From Candidatus Saccharimonadota bacterium (lineage in GTDB: Bacteria > Patescibacteriota > Saccharimonadia > Saccharimonadales > UBA10212): 45,882 bases of DNA. Position numbers and translations under genes: made by a program. The stretch covers positions 1 through 45,882 of the forward strand of contig JACDFN010000001.1 of assembly GCA_013815775.1 (NCBI GenBank), read 5' to 3'. This document shows positions 8,101 to 17,971 of this stretch, one piece after another (position 1 is the first letter of the stretch; each line of letters opens with the position of its first letter). The notes beneath the pieces are model-generated. The model ran no database searches. It saw only the letters and a list, made by a program, of their open reading frames with translations, and was not told where the DNA came from.

Positions 8101-10893
8101 ATGAAAACGAACAAAAAAATATTCTTTGGGCTATCCTTCTTTATTGCGTTAGGGTTTTTTGTATTAGGCGGACAAAAGGTGCAAGCTGCTCCAGTCAACG
8201 ACGATAGTTTTAGAGATACCTTGTATGTGATTACCGCTCTTGAGAATGATCAACCCAAAACTATTACCGTAAAGATAGCTGGCAAAGATTTTACTTTTAC
8301 CGATAAAAATACAACCGATAAAGACAATAACCTAAAAACCACCACTAATGATAGCTTTATCTGCGAGCAAAAAAACCCAACAACCGGTATTACCATAACC
8401 GGGAAACCGCAGCCAATACCGGGTGGTGGCAGCTCTTACGCCGGGTTTATTACTGTCAATTATATGAATAATACAGACGAAAAGTGTACTAATAACGCTG
8501 ACGAAATTGTTGTTAAGCTACCAATTAACCCCGTCTATAACGCGCCTGGGACAGGGGGCGGAGCTGGAACCGTGGGTAATGACGAAGCGCCCGATGTTTG
8601 TTACATTGATTCCGGTGGTTTTCCGCTAGCATGGGTTTTTTGCCCGCTTTTAAGCGCCGGTAATGCTTTAGCTAACGAAATGCTCAATCTTTTTCAGGAC
8701 CAGCTCTCATTTACTGTGAATCAAGACCTTGGCAACCAGGATAGCCAAAACAGAGTAAAGCTCGCCTGGTCACTTGTAAAAAACATATCAAGTGCCGGTC
8801 TCGTCATCATCATGTTAATTATGGTCTTTTCCCAGGCTGTTGGCAGCGGCTTGTTCGATGCCTACACTATTAAAAAAATTCTGCCGCGACTGGCAATAGC
8901 GGCCATTGTCATGCAGTTGTCTTGGGCGCTTTTTGGCTTTGTAGTAAACCTGGTTAACGACATAGGAAACGGCCTAGCGGCCTTTATGTTCGCCCCGTTT
9001 GGGGGCAGCGATAACCTAGAACTTGGCGCCCTTCTGGCCAACGCAGGTATAAGCGTTGTAGAAGCCGCAGCCATAAACTGGGTGGCCCTTATAGCCGTAG
9101 TTGGCTTGGCTGCCGCCGCACTCCCGACGACACTATTCCTAGTTTTTGCAGCCATAGTAGCCCTCTTCACTGCTTTAGTGACCTTAGTTCTTCGAAAAAT
9201 AATAATAATAATGTGTCTTATATTGGCACCACTGGCGCTTTTGGCCTGGATTCTACCCGGAACTCAGCGCTACTGGAAGCTATGGGCGGATAATTTTACG
9301 AAGGTGCTGGTTATGTTCCCGATAATAATTGCCATTGTGGCGTCTGGTAGAATCTTTGCCTACGTGGTGGGTACACAGGATAATAATAAATTTCTAAGCC
9401 TTATCCTAGTGCTGGTTGGCTTTTTTGGGCCTTTATTTTTACTGCCAAAAGCCTTTAAATGGGGTGGCTCGGCAATGGCCTATGCAGGCAATGCAGCCTC
9501 GAGCTTTGGAGGAAATGTAAAAAAAGTGAGCGAAAAGCCAATAAAAGAATACGGGCAGCTACGACAAGGTAGCATTGCCAAACAATATAATCCCGATGCC
9601 AGTAGAGGCAGACGGGCGCTTAGCCGTATCGGTTCTGGACACTTCCTTCCCACCGAACGTTCCCGTCGGCTAACCATTCGCGCCGGTGACCAGTGGGCCG
9701 CAGACCGTAATGAAGAAGCCACCGCTTATGCCGGCAGAGTATCAGAAATAGCAATGAGTAAAGGCTACACGGCATATGAGCTAGATAAAAACGGCAACCG
9801 GATCAAGGATGCCAACGGCAAAGATGTAATAGCTAAAGATAAAAATGGTAATGAAAGAGTTTGGACTCCTGGGGTAGGCGCAGCTAAGCAAGCTCTTATA
9901 GACCTGGCCGGTACCGACCAAACTTCTGACCATGCGAAGCGAGCCGGGCAGGCCGCAGCCAAACAATTGATTGATACTAGTTCATGGATTGAGCTGCAAG
10001 GCAGTACAATTACGAGAGGCGCTAACGCCGGGAAAAGGATATTTGACGCAGGAGCCAACGAAATCTGGGAGAAAACACTTACCACCAGCCCTGAACACTA
10101 CTCTAAAACTCTTAGGAGCAGACCGGATCTTGTGCCACATATGCTCCAATACACTTACGGTGATAATAAGGTTAAGGACCTCTACCCAGAAGAGTTTGCT
10201 GGCATTGATTCCAGCAACCACGATGCAGTGGCGGCCAAAGCAGCCCAGGTCCGTCAACGTAGAGGCTTAAACAAGAATCAAAGGCTCTCAGATGCAGACA
10301 GAATGATAATGTCCATAAAAGACCAGATGAATCCCGAAGATCTTTCCAGCGTGGCTCAAGGCTTCTATCAGGAGATTGCTCGGCTGGGAGATGCCCAAAG
10401 AGGTGGCAACCCTGTTGACGGCCAACGGGTCTCTAACGCTCTGCACGGAGTACTCAAGGGTCTGGCCGATACGGGGCTTCCCGGGCAGCAGGTAATCGCC
10501 AGGTTATCGGGTGGTAGCTTAGGAGAAGACGTTAATAAAGCGCTGGCGAATGGTACAGCCAGTAATAACATTGATGATTATCTTCATCATTCTCAAGCTT
10601 CTGGTAGGGGACGCCCCGCACCTCCACCTGCCAACCAGCAAACAGCTGGAACTCAAGCAGCAGCAACTCCAGGCTCATCTCAAGGCGGTCCGATAGGTGG
10701 TGACCCCAGTGTATTAAAAATTGACCACGATGCTCTCGCTGGAGCCGTAGCCAGTGCTTTCAAGGAAGTTTTGCGTACCAGCCCCCAAACCGTTTTTCAT
10801 CCTACCGAAGGTACGTCTACTTATTCTCCGCCTTCGGCTCCAGCCGAAAAACCTCCTGAGCCAGAACCGCCTCAGCAACCCCCTAGCGCATAA
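8101..10893 (+). CDS. VirB6/TrbL-like polytopic membrane protein with long hydrophilic C-terminus
   Basis: Signal-like N-terminus, multiple TM helices (residues ~240-480), then ~450 aa soluble region and Pro-rich tail; immediately upstream of PrgI/VirB4 genes. Start trimmed from 8032 to the ATG after the promoter. Confidence 0.8.
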   Translation: MKTNKKIFFGLSFFIALGFFVLGGQKVQAAPVNDDSFRDTLYVITALENDQPKTITVKIAGKDFTFTDKNTTDKDNNLKTTTNDSFICEQKNPTTGITITGKPQPIPGGGSSYAGFITVNYMNNTDEKCTNNADEIVVKLPINPVYNAPGTGGGAGTVGNDEAPDVCYIDSGGFPLAWVFCPLLSAGNALANEMLNLFQDQLSFTVNQDLGNQDSQNRVKLAWSLVKNISSAGLVIIMLIMVFSQAVGSGLFDAYTIKKILPRLAIAAIVMQLSWALFGFVVNLVNDIGNGLAAFMFAPFGGSDNLELGALLANAGISVVEAAAINWVALIAVVGLAAAALPTTLFLVFAAIVALFTALVTLVLRKIIIIMCLILAPLALLAWILPGTQRYWKLWADNFTKVLVMFPIIIAIVASGRIFAYVVGTQDNNKFLSLILVLVGFFGPLFLLPKAFKWGGSAMAYAGNAASSFGGNVKKVSEKPIKEYGQLRQGSIAKQYNPDASRGRRALSRIGSGHFLPTERSRRLTIRAGDQWAADRNEEATAYAGRVSEIAMSKGYTAYELDKNGNRIKDANGKDVIAKDKNGNERVWTPGVGAAKQALIDLAGTDQTSDHAKRAGQAAAKQLIDTSSWIELQGSTITRGANAGKRIFDAGANEIWEKTLTTSPEHYSKTLRSRPDLVPHMLQYTYGDNKVKDLYPEEFAGIDSSNHDAVAAKAAQVRQRRGLNKNQRLSDADRMIMSIKDQMNPEDLSSVAQGFYQEIARLGDAQRGGNPVDGQRVSNALHGVLKGLADTGLPGQQVIARLSGGSLGEDVNKALANGTASNNIDDYLHHSQASGRGRPAPPPANQQTAGTQAAATPGSSQGGPIGGDPSVLKIDHDALAGAVASAFKEVLRTSPQTVFHPTEGTSTYSPPSAPAEKPPEPEPPQQPPSA

Positions 10894-10932
10894 GAGTTGC
10901 CAATGACGCTTATGTATCAGATACTGTAAGCT

Positions 10933-11925
10933 ATGGCTATTTATAAGGTAATTCAGGATATTGAGGCCGAGGACAAGCTTGTTGGACCGCTAAGCCTGAA
11001 GGGTTTTATTTACGCAATTATTGCAATGACCCTGGCCTATCTTAATTTCCGTATATTGCTTAGTACCGGTTTTAACCCTTTGGGTATTCTAATCGTATTA
11101 ATATTATCCTTTCCAATGTTTCTTTTTGGGGTTTTAGCCTCGCCACTAGGGCGCGACCAGCCCACGGAAGTGTGGCTGTTGAGCCATGTACGTTACTTTT
11201 TGAAGCCCCGTAAACGAACCTGGGACCAAGCCGGAGTAATTGAACTGGTAACAATCACCGCTCCAAAGAAAGTGCAAAGGCAGCTGACTAAAAATTTTAG
11301 CCCCAACGAAGTAAATAGTCGCCTCCAAGCTCTTGCCATGACGCTGGATAGCCGGGGTTGGGCCGTAAAAAACGTGAATATAAACCTTAATCCTACCCAG
11401 GGATATAGCGCTCAAATAATTCAACCAGGTTCCGACAGACTAGTAACCGCCAGCAATATGCCTCAAGACGTTTCATCTTTGGATATTCAAGCATCTGAGG
11501 ATATTCTTGACGAACAAAATAACCCAACCGCTCAAAATTTTGCAAGGCTTATGCAGCAAGCCGAAACAAACAGAAGGATTCAAACTGTTAGCAGGGTTAA
11601 TGACGCTAGAGGGGGAGTGGTCCAACAACCGGTGGATTTTAGCTTTCTGGATGAACAACAAGTAGCCACAGAAAGTTCTGGGCATACCAGGTTTGTTACT
11701 CACACGATAGTTGGGCCTGAACCCAAGCAAGTGAGCCGTATCATTCCTGTTCCCCCGCCAAACGCCATTCCTAAGGTGACAGGCTTAGCGCAAGCTGATA
11801 AAATTGAACTCATAAAGGCCGCTAAAAACGATAAGGTTTCCACGCTCGCTAAACTGGCCAATCGTCGGGCCCGGGTTGTTCAAAACGGACCCAACGAAGT
11901 GGAAATTACCCTTCATTCAGAATGA
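10933..11925 (+). CDS. PrgI family (VirB3-like) T4SS inner-membrane protein
   Basis: N-terminus MAIYKVIQDIEAEDKLVGPLSLKGFIYAIIAMTLAYLNFRIL...LGRDQPTEVWLLSHVRYFLKPRKRTW typical of PrgI proteins preceding VirB4. Confidence 0.85.
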   Translation: MAIYKVIQDIEAEDKLVGPLSLKGFIYAIIAMTLAYLNFRILLSTGFNPLGILIVLILSFPMFLFGVLASPLGRDQPTEVWLLSHVRYFLKPRKRTWDQAGVIELVTITAPKKVQRQLTKNFSPNEVNSRLQALAMTLDSRGWAVKNVNINLNPTQGYSAQIIQPGSDRLVTASNMPQDVSSLDIQASEDILDEQNNPTAQNFARLMQQAETNRRIQTVSRVNDARGGVVQQPVDFSFLDEQQVATESSGHTRFVTHTIVGPEPKQVSRIIPVPPPNAIPKVTGLAQADKIELIKAAKNDKVSTLAKLANRRARVVQNGPNEVEITLHSE

Positions 11926-11959
11926 ACTTAAGTTAAACCAAAACGGGTGGAAGAAAAGC

Positions 11960-12781
11960 ATGAATCCTAGCCAACAGATAAATCCCAGTCAGATGCCAAA
12001 TAGTCAGGCTTTTCCTGTTGCCGTCCAGACAGGCAAGACTTCTCAGCCAACTAACCCAAATAGTACTCAAAATAGCCTCCAGATTAGCGAAATACGCGAC
12101 GGCATTGGCATTATGAGCGACGGGTCTTTTAGGGCTGCGCTGATGTGTAAGTCTATAAATTTTGACCTGATGAGCGACCAGGAGCGGGAAGCGGTGGAAT
12201 TTAGCTACCAAGGGTTTTTAAATTCGCTTTATTTTCCAATTCAGATTTTCATTCGTAGTCAGAAAGTAGACCTCCGCCCCTACCTAGAAAAGCTTGATAA
12301 AACCAGGACCGAGCAAGCTAACATGCTACTGGCCATGATGATGGATGACTATATTGGCTTCTTATCTGATGTTGCCCAGCAGACAAATATAATGGATAAA
12401 AGGTCTTATGTAATAATCAGCTACCCAGACCCTGATGAAAATTTTAGAAGTGCGATTAAACAAAGTACAGGATTTTTTAATGGCATGCTTGAGTTGTTCC
12501 GGGGTAACAAGCCTCCCCATGTAGTCATCAATGAAAGTGTTTTAGAAAATGCTAAAACCGAGTTAAAGAATCGTGTTCAAGCTGTTATGCAGGGTCTGCA
12601 GCAATGCGGCGTTCAAAGTTTGCCTTTAGATACACAGGAATTAATTGAACTATTCTACGGTGCCTATAATCCAGATACGGCTACCAGACAACAGCTTAAA
12701 AATTTTAACGACTTAAATGCCCCCATTGTCACTAAGGCTGCAGCTCCAGCGCCCGGCGCTACCACGGGGGCAATAAGATGA
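11960..12781 (+). CDS. VirB4/TraC N-terminal-domain-like protein
   Basis: ISEIRDGIGIMSDGSFRAALMCKSINFDLMSDQEREAVEFSYQGFLNSLYFPIQIFIRSQKVD; 4-nt ATGA overlap with the VirB4 gene. Start trimmed from 11876. Confidence 0.75.
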   Translation: MNPSQQINPSQMPNSQAFPVAVQTGKTSQPTNPNSTQNSLQISEIRDGIGIMSDGSFRAALMCKSINFDLMSDQEREAVEFSYQGFLNSLYFPIQIFIRSQKVDLRPYLEKLDKTRTEQANMLLAMMMDDYIGFLSDVAQQTNIMDKRSYVIISYPDPDENFRSAIKQSTGFFNGMLELFRGNKPPHVVINESVLENAKTELKNRVQAVMQGLQQCGVQSLPLDTQELIELFYGAYNPDTATRQQLKNFNDLNAPIVTKAAAPAPGATTGAIR

Positions 12782-14703
12782 AACTTCCTTTCAACAAGAA
12801 GCCGCCCGTGCCTGAAGATGCCGGGTTCAATAATCAGATGCTTGAGCAGCAAGAGGTGAATACGGCATTTCAGAAGGGCGTAACGGCTCTGCGGGATTTT
12901 ATCGCTCCTAGTTCTCTTGAATTTAATAGCAATTATTTTCAACTGGGTACACGCTATGCGCGCTCATATTACGTTTATGGCTACCCCCACCAGGTATACA
13001 CCGGTTGGTTATCCGGCATGATTAACCTGGATGAAATAGTAGACCTATCGATGATAGTTCAGCCCGTAAAATCCGAGGTGGTACTTAATAACCTTCGCAA
13101 AAAGGTTAGCCAGCTTGAAGCAGGCATCCAGATAGACTCCGAGAAAGGTCGAGTTCGTGACCCCGCTAAACAGGCAGCCATCCTAGATGCCGAGGAGATG
13201 CGCGATAAACTTCAGGTGGGAGAAGAGCGCTTTTTCCGCTTTGGGCTTTATTTCACTCTATACGCCAACTCCATGGAGGAGTTAGAAATTGTAAGCCACA
13301 AAGTGGAGTCCTTGCTTGGACAGCAACTAATATATTCCAAGCCTGCTAGCGCCCAACAAGAACAAGCCTTTAACAGCACTCTCCCGCAGTTTACAGATCA
13401 ACTCCAAATATACCGTAACCTCGACACCGGAGCTATAAGCACCAGTTTTCCATTTACTTCTGCTGACTTAACCCAGGATAACGGCATTCTCTACGGAATA
13501 AACATGCATAACTCTGGGTTAGTTATTTTTGACCGTTTCTCTCTAGAAAATGGAAACAGCGTAGTCTTCGCTAAGTCCGGAGCCGGTAAGAGCTTTACGG
13601 TAAAGCTTGAAGCTCTACGGAGTATGATGTTTGGTACCGATATTTTTATTATCGACCCAGAAAACGAATACCAAAAAATGTGCGACGCCGTAGGTGGGGC
13701 ATATGTTCGCTTGAGCTTAAACAGTACAACGCGTATAAACCCCTTCGACTTACCGCAGGTCATAGATACCGATGAAGCCGATAACGCCCTTAGAAGCAAC
13801 CTGATAACATTGCATGGATTACTTAGGCTTATGATGGGCGGCGCACAGGCCCAAATGCTAGGTAACGGCACGACTGCCACCATGCCGGCCCTAAGCCCAT
13901 CAGAAGAGGCTGATCTTGACGCCGCTTTAATAGAAACCTACGCTAAGGCGGGTATCACTCCAGACCCTCTTACCCACGGTTCGCTACCGCCAACGGTTAA
14001 CGATCTTTACGACACCCTGCTTCATATGGGCGGCACTGGCCCGCAGCTAGCCCAAAGGTTGCGCAAATATACGACTGGTACATTTGCCGGCATTTTCAGT
14101 CAACAGAGCAATGTTAACGTCAATAACCCTATGGTAGTTTTCAACATTCGCGATCTGGAAGACGAACTAAGGCCGGTAGCTATGTATATAGTCCTTAACT
14201 ATATTTGGAACAAAACAAAAGCTGACAAGAAACGACGACTATTAATCGTTGATGAGGCCTGGCAGTTGATGCGCTATGAAGACAGTGCAAACTTCCTTTT
14301 CTCTTTGGCCAAGCGTGCTCGAAAATATAACCTCGGTATAACTACCATTTCGCAAGATGTTGAAGATTTTATGGCATCAAGGATGGGTCGAGCAATAGTG
14401 GCTAACGCCAGCATGCAAATGCTTCTCAAACAATCGCCTTCGGCGGTAGATGTACTGGCTGATGTATTTAAGCTAACCAGCGAAGAAAAGAAAAGACTTA
14501 GCCAATTCCCGGTTGGTCAAGGCTTGTTCTTCGCCGGCCAAAGCCACGTACACATCCAAGTAATCGCCAGTCCGACTGAATCTGGCTTAATAAGCACTAC
14601 CCCGAGCCCTACTCGACGACCAGCCGTGAATACAAACCCCCAAAACGAACCTACTTATTCCGATAATCTACCGCCAGAGTCTCAGCAGGCCACCGGAGCA
14701 TAA
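12778..14703 (+). CDS. virB4: VirB4-like T4SS ATPase
   Basis: Walker A AKSGAGKSFTVKLEALR, IIDPENEYQKMCDAVGG, Walker B LLIVDEAWQLMRYEDSANFLFSLAKRARKYNLGITTISQDVEDF. Confidence 0.95.
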   Translation: MKLPFNKKPPVPEDAGFNNQMLEQQEVNTAFQKGVTALRDFIAPSSLEFNSNYFQLGTRYARSYYVYGYPHQVYTGWLSGMINLDEIVDLSMIVQPVKSEVVLNNLRKKVSQLEAGIQIDSEKGRVRDPAKQAAILDAEEMRDKLQVGEERFFRFGLYFTLYANSMEELEIVSHKVESLLGQQLIYSKPASAQQEQAFNSTLPQFTDQLQIYRNLDTGAISTSFPFTSADLTQDNGILYGINMHNSGLVIFDRFSLENGNSVVFAKSGAGKSFTVKLEALRSMMFGTDIFIIDPENEYQKMCDAVGGAYVRLSLNSTTRINPFDLPQVIDTDEADNALRSNLITLHGLLRLMMGGAQAQMLGNGTTATMPALSPSEEADLDAALIETYAKAGITPDPLTHGSLPPTVNDLYDTLLHMGGTGPQLAQRLRKYTTGTFAGIFSQQSNVNVNNPMVVFNIRDLEDELRPVAMYIVLNYIWNKTKADKKRRLLIVDEAWQLMRYEDSANFLFSLAKRARKYNLGITTISQDVEDFMASRMGRAIVANASMQMLLKQSPSAVDVLADVFKLTSEEKKRLSQFPVGQGLFFAGQSHVHIQVIASPTESGLISTTPSPTRRPAVNTNPQNEPTYSDNLPPESQQATGA

Positions 14704-14709
14704 AACTAG

Positions 14710-17700
14710 ATGGCAGAACCAGCACGCCAACTAAACGAACGGGAGGGTAATACTCACGATAACCATAAGCCGGGACAAGTTTTTGAGCCAAGAATAGTTG
14801 AGGGTAACGGTGGAGGCGACTCCATACCACGAGGAAAATTAGTTGCGGCAAAAGAACCCACATATGATCAGCCTGGCAATGAATCATCCACTCCTGACAA
14901 GCCTAATTTAAAAGCTCTAGAGGGTGGCGGAGAACCTTCAAGGCCAAAGGACAATCTACGCAGTAATGCTGAGGATGAAAATTCAACATCAGAAAATTTA
15001 CTAAAGGCAGAGAGTAGTGCAGAAGTAAGCCCTCAACGACACGAAAACCCGGTAGGTGATGGCTATAAATCTGCTGGCAAGCAAAAAGGACTGATGTCGC
15101 GTTTTACTAGTCGCCGGGCCTTAATTGGTATAGGTGCCTTAGGAAGTGCCACGATAGTAGGCGCTGTTCTGCTATTTAGTTTTTTGAATATTTTTAAACT
15201 CGATGGCTTAATGAGCAATGTTACAGCTAAGGCCTTCCTGCGGAGCAGCGCCGTTTTAGACGGAAGGTCTAGCAAATGGGTTTCGGCCTACATTCAGGCC
15301 AGGATGCTTGATATGGGCGACAGCGCTGACATGAACAATAATGAAAATATACTGTTTCGGAGCAATAAGGTTGACACAAACAGCCCTTTCACAGACTGGT
15401 ACAAAACCCTTCGAGCATCGAAATTTGAATTGGAGGTCTTTGAAAAACAAGGTATCAAGTTTACTTCAGCAGTAACGGCTGATGGCAAGATTAGGCCTGG
15501 CCGCATAGACATAAAGGGTCAAGACTCCATACCTATCAAAGTAAGTGCTAGTGATTTTAGCAAAATTAGCAGCGGAGACATCGAAACAATAAACAAATAC
15601 CAAACCTACGTTGATACAGAAGTGTTCAAAAATGATAAAGCTGCCCGTAAAGCTATCAAGCAGGTGGTTAAAGAGAATACTCTCTGGCACCAAATTTATC
15701 AGCGGCGCCACCTGCGTAAATCTATCCAAAACATGACAGGAGTAAGAGATTGGCGATTTTTTGAGCAGACTAGAGATAAAGCAAACGAAAGTGGTGCTGC
15801 TGTACGAGCTAAAGTGGTCGATAAAATGGTACCTGACGCTACACTGCTGGGCAGGGTTACCCGTTGTTTGTTTGGAGTCGAGCAGTGCAATCCCAGCCGC
15901 GACGTTGCTGATCCCAAAAACCGAGCGACCGTTCAAGCCAAATACGGTACCGATAAGGCAAAAACTAAAGAGGAAATTAAAAAAGAACAGGAATTTTTAG
16001 CTCAGCTGAAAGACAAAGGTATTGACCCAAGTGATTTATCGGAAGCATTAAAGAAAATTTTAACCAGGGCTAATCTTATTACTAACTTGCTTTTCTTGCC
16101 AGATACCCTAGATATGATCGCCTTTATTGATGACAATCTAGAAAAACTTGTTAAGTTAGTTGTGCTGGCAAGAGGGGCGCAAGCCGCTGGTTTGTATCAA
16201 GAATTCTCAACAGCTAACGACCAGCTAAAAACCGGTCAAGTCACAGGGGAAGAAGTGAATCACTTTATGCAAATACTCAGCTCGGCCGGCAGTAGCGACG
16301 GATGGGCAAAGGTTGTAGAGGGTAAGGGAGACCCCGGCACCGCCTCTTCGACTGGCAAGTGTAGCAGAGAAGAATTAGCCAAGGCTGAAAAACAACCCAA
16401 TAAATATCAGAAAGAGTACGCTCTCCTATGTGCCGATGAGCGTATAGGTAGTACCGCTAAAGCACAACAAATTCAAGATGAATATAAAGCTACGGTTGGC
16501 ATCATTGTTGGGCCAATCGCAGATGCCTGGACGGGAGCTAAAGGCAATATTATAACAGGAACGTTCATTCGGGCAATTCAGTGGTTCAGCGGATTAATTG
16601 CTAGTGCACTTAGCGGTGTTTTTGGAGCAATCCTGGATATTTTAGGTCTTAAAGATAATGTCGAGAAAGCAATATTCTGGGTATTCGGTAAGCTTTCGGC
16701 TTTTATAGGCATCAACATAATCTCCGGTAACGAATCCGGAGGGAAATTTTATAACTGGCTAGTGCAGGGTGGTGCATATACCGCCGAGTCAGACGCTCGC
16801 CAAAAGGGCGCAAGCCTGACTAACGGCGCCAGCCTCGCCTCAACTCAGCTAGCTATTAAGCAACACCAGACCGACAGGCAGGAAGATATGAGTTTATTTG
16901 ACCGAGTAGCTTCGCTAGATAATCCAGACTCATTGGCATACAAAAGCTTAATTGCCGCTGATAGCTTACGATCAAACCCAAGCGCCGCCATGGCTTCGAG
17001 CTTAAAAAATATGTGGCGGGGACTTGGTAGCAGTTTTTCTACGATTCTTGTAGGGCAGTCGAGTGCGGCAACATTAGATGGTTATGCGGCCAGCAAGTTC
17101 GCCGGTATAGAGACCTATGATTATCCGCCTAAGTGTTCGACATTGAACCCAATACTATCTAAGCCCATAGATGGGACTAACGCATTGGACGTTTTTGCCA
17201 ACCCCTCAAAATATAATCTTAAAAACGCGCCTATTGGGTTATCGCAAGATGAAATTAATTCACTCAATGACTGGGACGTAATGACAAACAGCGATGAGTT
17301 CTATAATACAATCTACGGGATAATCGGCGAGAATACCGAAGATGCCGATGACATTGCTGTTCAGATCTATAACTGCCACCTGCTAGACACAGCTATTCGC
17401 GGCAGTTTAGGTTACCTATACGGCTACAGTAAGGACAATGGTCTAGAAGATAACGTTGCTAGCAGCCCGCCACCTGGCACCACTCCGCCGCCTCCAGGCG
17501 ACCCGACTTCTCCAGTTACCGGCACCGCGCAACAAATTGCCAAGCAGATATTGGCAGCAGCTGCGGCTGGGAAAATAAAGTTTAATGTACTATTTGGCTC
17601 AGATATATTTGACGGCTCAACTCCCGAGCAAAACGTTGAACAAACGGCGGCTGGCCTGCCAGCTAAGACCACCTCTACCTGCGGAAGCAGTGGTCGCGGG

Positions 17701-17970
17701 GCGCAGGCTCCTAGTCCAGTAGTTGCCATGGATCTAAACCTATTAAAGTTTATTCTGGAGGTCAGCCAAGGCCAAAATATTCAAATTAATGCTTTGGCTG
17801 GGCAATGCCATAGTTCGGGGTCTAGGCATTACGAGGGTAAAGCAGTTGATTTCGGATGCCCTTTCAACGCTTCTGCCGCTGACGCCGTAGCAGGAAAATA
17901 TGGGGTTTCTAGAAATTCTGAAAATTGCGCTCAAAACGCCCACTACCATTATTCTGTGGGGGGAAGCTAA
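14710..17970 (+). CDS. Large T4SS-associated protein with disordered N-terminus, TM segments and a C-terminal M15-like peptidase motif
   Basis: 1086 aa; TM ALIGIGALGSATIVGAVLLFSFLNIF; C-terminal SRHYEGKAVDFGC (SxHxxGxAxD) and HYHYSV. Confidence 0.75.
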   Translation: MAEPARQLNEREGNTHDNHKPGQVFEPRIVEGNGGGDSIPRGKLVAAKEPTYDQPGNESSTPDKPNLKALEGGGEPSRPKDNLRSNAEDENSTSENLLKAESSAEVSPQRHENPVGDGYKSAGKQKGLMSRFTSRRALIGIGALGSATIVGAVLLFSFLNIFKLDGLMSNVTAKAFLRSSAVLDGRSSKWVSAYIQARMLDMGDSADMNNNENILFRSNKVDTNSPFTDWYKTLRASKFELEVFEKQGIKFTSAVTADGKIRPGRIDIKGQDSIPIKVSASDFSKISSGDIETINKYQTYVDTEVFKNDKAARKAIKQVVKENTLWHQIYQRRHLRKSIQNMTGVRDWRFFEQTRDKANESGAAVRAKVVDKMVPDATLLGRVTRCLFGVEQCNPSRDVADPKNRATVQAKYGTDKAKTKEEIKKEQEFLAQLKDKGIDPSDLSEALKKILTRANLITNLLFLPDTLDMIAFIDDNLEKLVKLVVLARGAQAAGLYQEFSTANDQLKTGQVTGEEVNHFMQILSSAGSSDGWAKVVEGKGDPGTASSTGKCSREELAKAEKQPNKYQKEYALLCADERIGSTAKAQQIQDEYKATVGIIVGPIADAWTGAKGNIITGTFIRAIQWFSGLIASALSGVFGAILDILGLKDNVEKAIFWVFGKLSAFIGINIISGNESGGKFYNWLVQGGAYTAESDARQKGASLTNGASLASTQLAIKQHQTDRQEDMSLFDRVASLDNPDSLAYKSLIAADSLRSNPSAAMASSLKNMWRGLGSSFSTILVGQSSAATLDGYAASKFAGIETYDYPPKCSTLNPILSKPIDGTNALDVFANPSKYNLKNAPIGLSQDEINSLNDWDVMTNSDEFYNTIYGIIGENTEDADDIAVQIYNCHLLDTAIRGSLGYLYGYSKDNGLEDNVASSPPPGTTPPPPGDPTSPVTGTAQQIAKQILAAAAAGKIKFNVLFGSDIFDGSTPEQNVEQTAAGLPAKTTSTCGSSGRGAQAPSPVVAMDLNLLKFILEVSQGQNIQINALAGQCHSSGSRHYEGKAVDFGCPFNASAADAVAGKYGVSRNSENCAQNAHYHYSVGGS

Positions 17971-17971
17971 A

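Noticed and set aside
9765-10270. Several overlapping antisense/out-of-frame ORFs inside the VirB6-like gene
   Set aside because: Low-complexity, no start signals, opposite or shifted to a long well-supported CDS.
15256-15936. Overlapping minus-strand ORFs inside the 1086-aa gene
   Set aside because: Mutually overlapping in different frames with no recognisable protein features; frame shadows of the plus-strand CDS.
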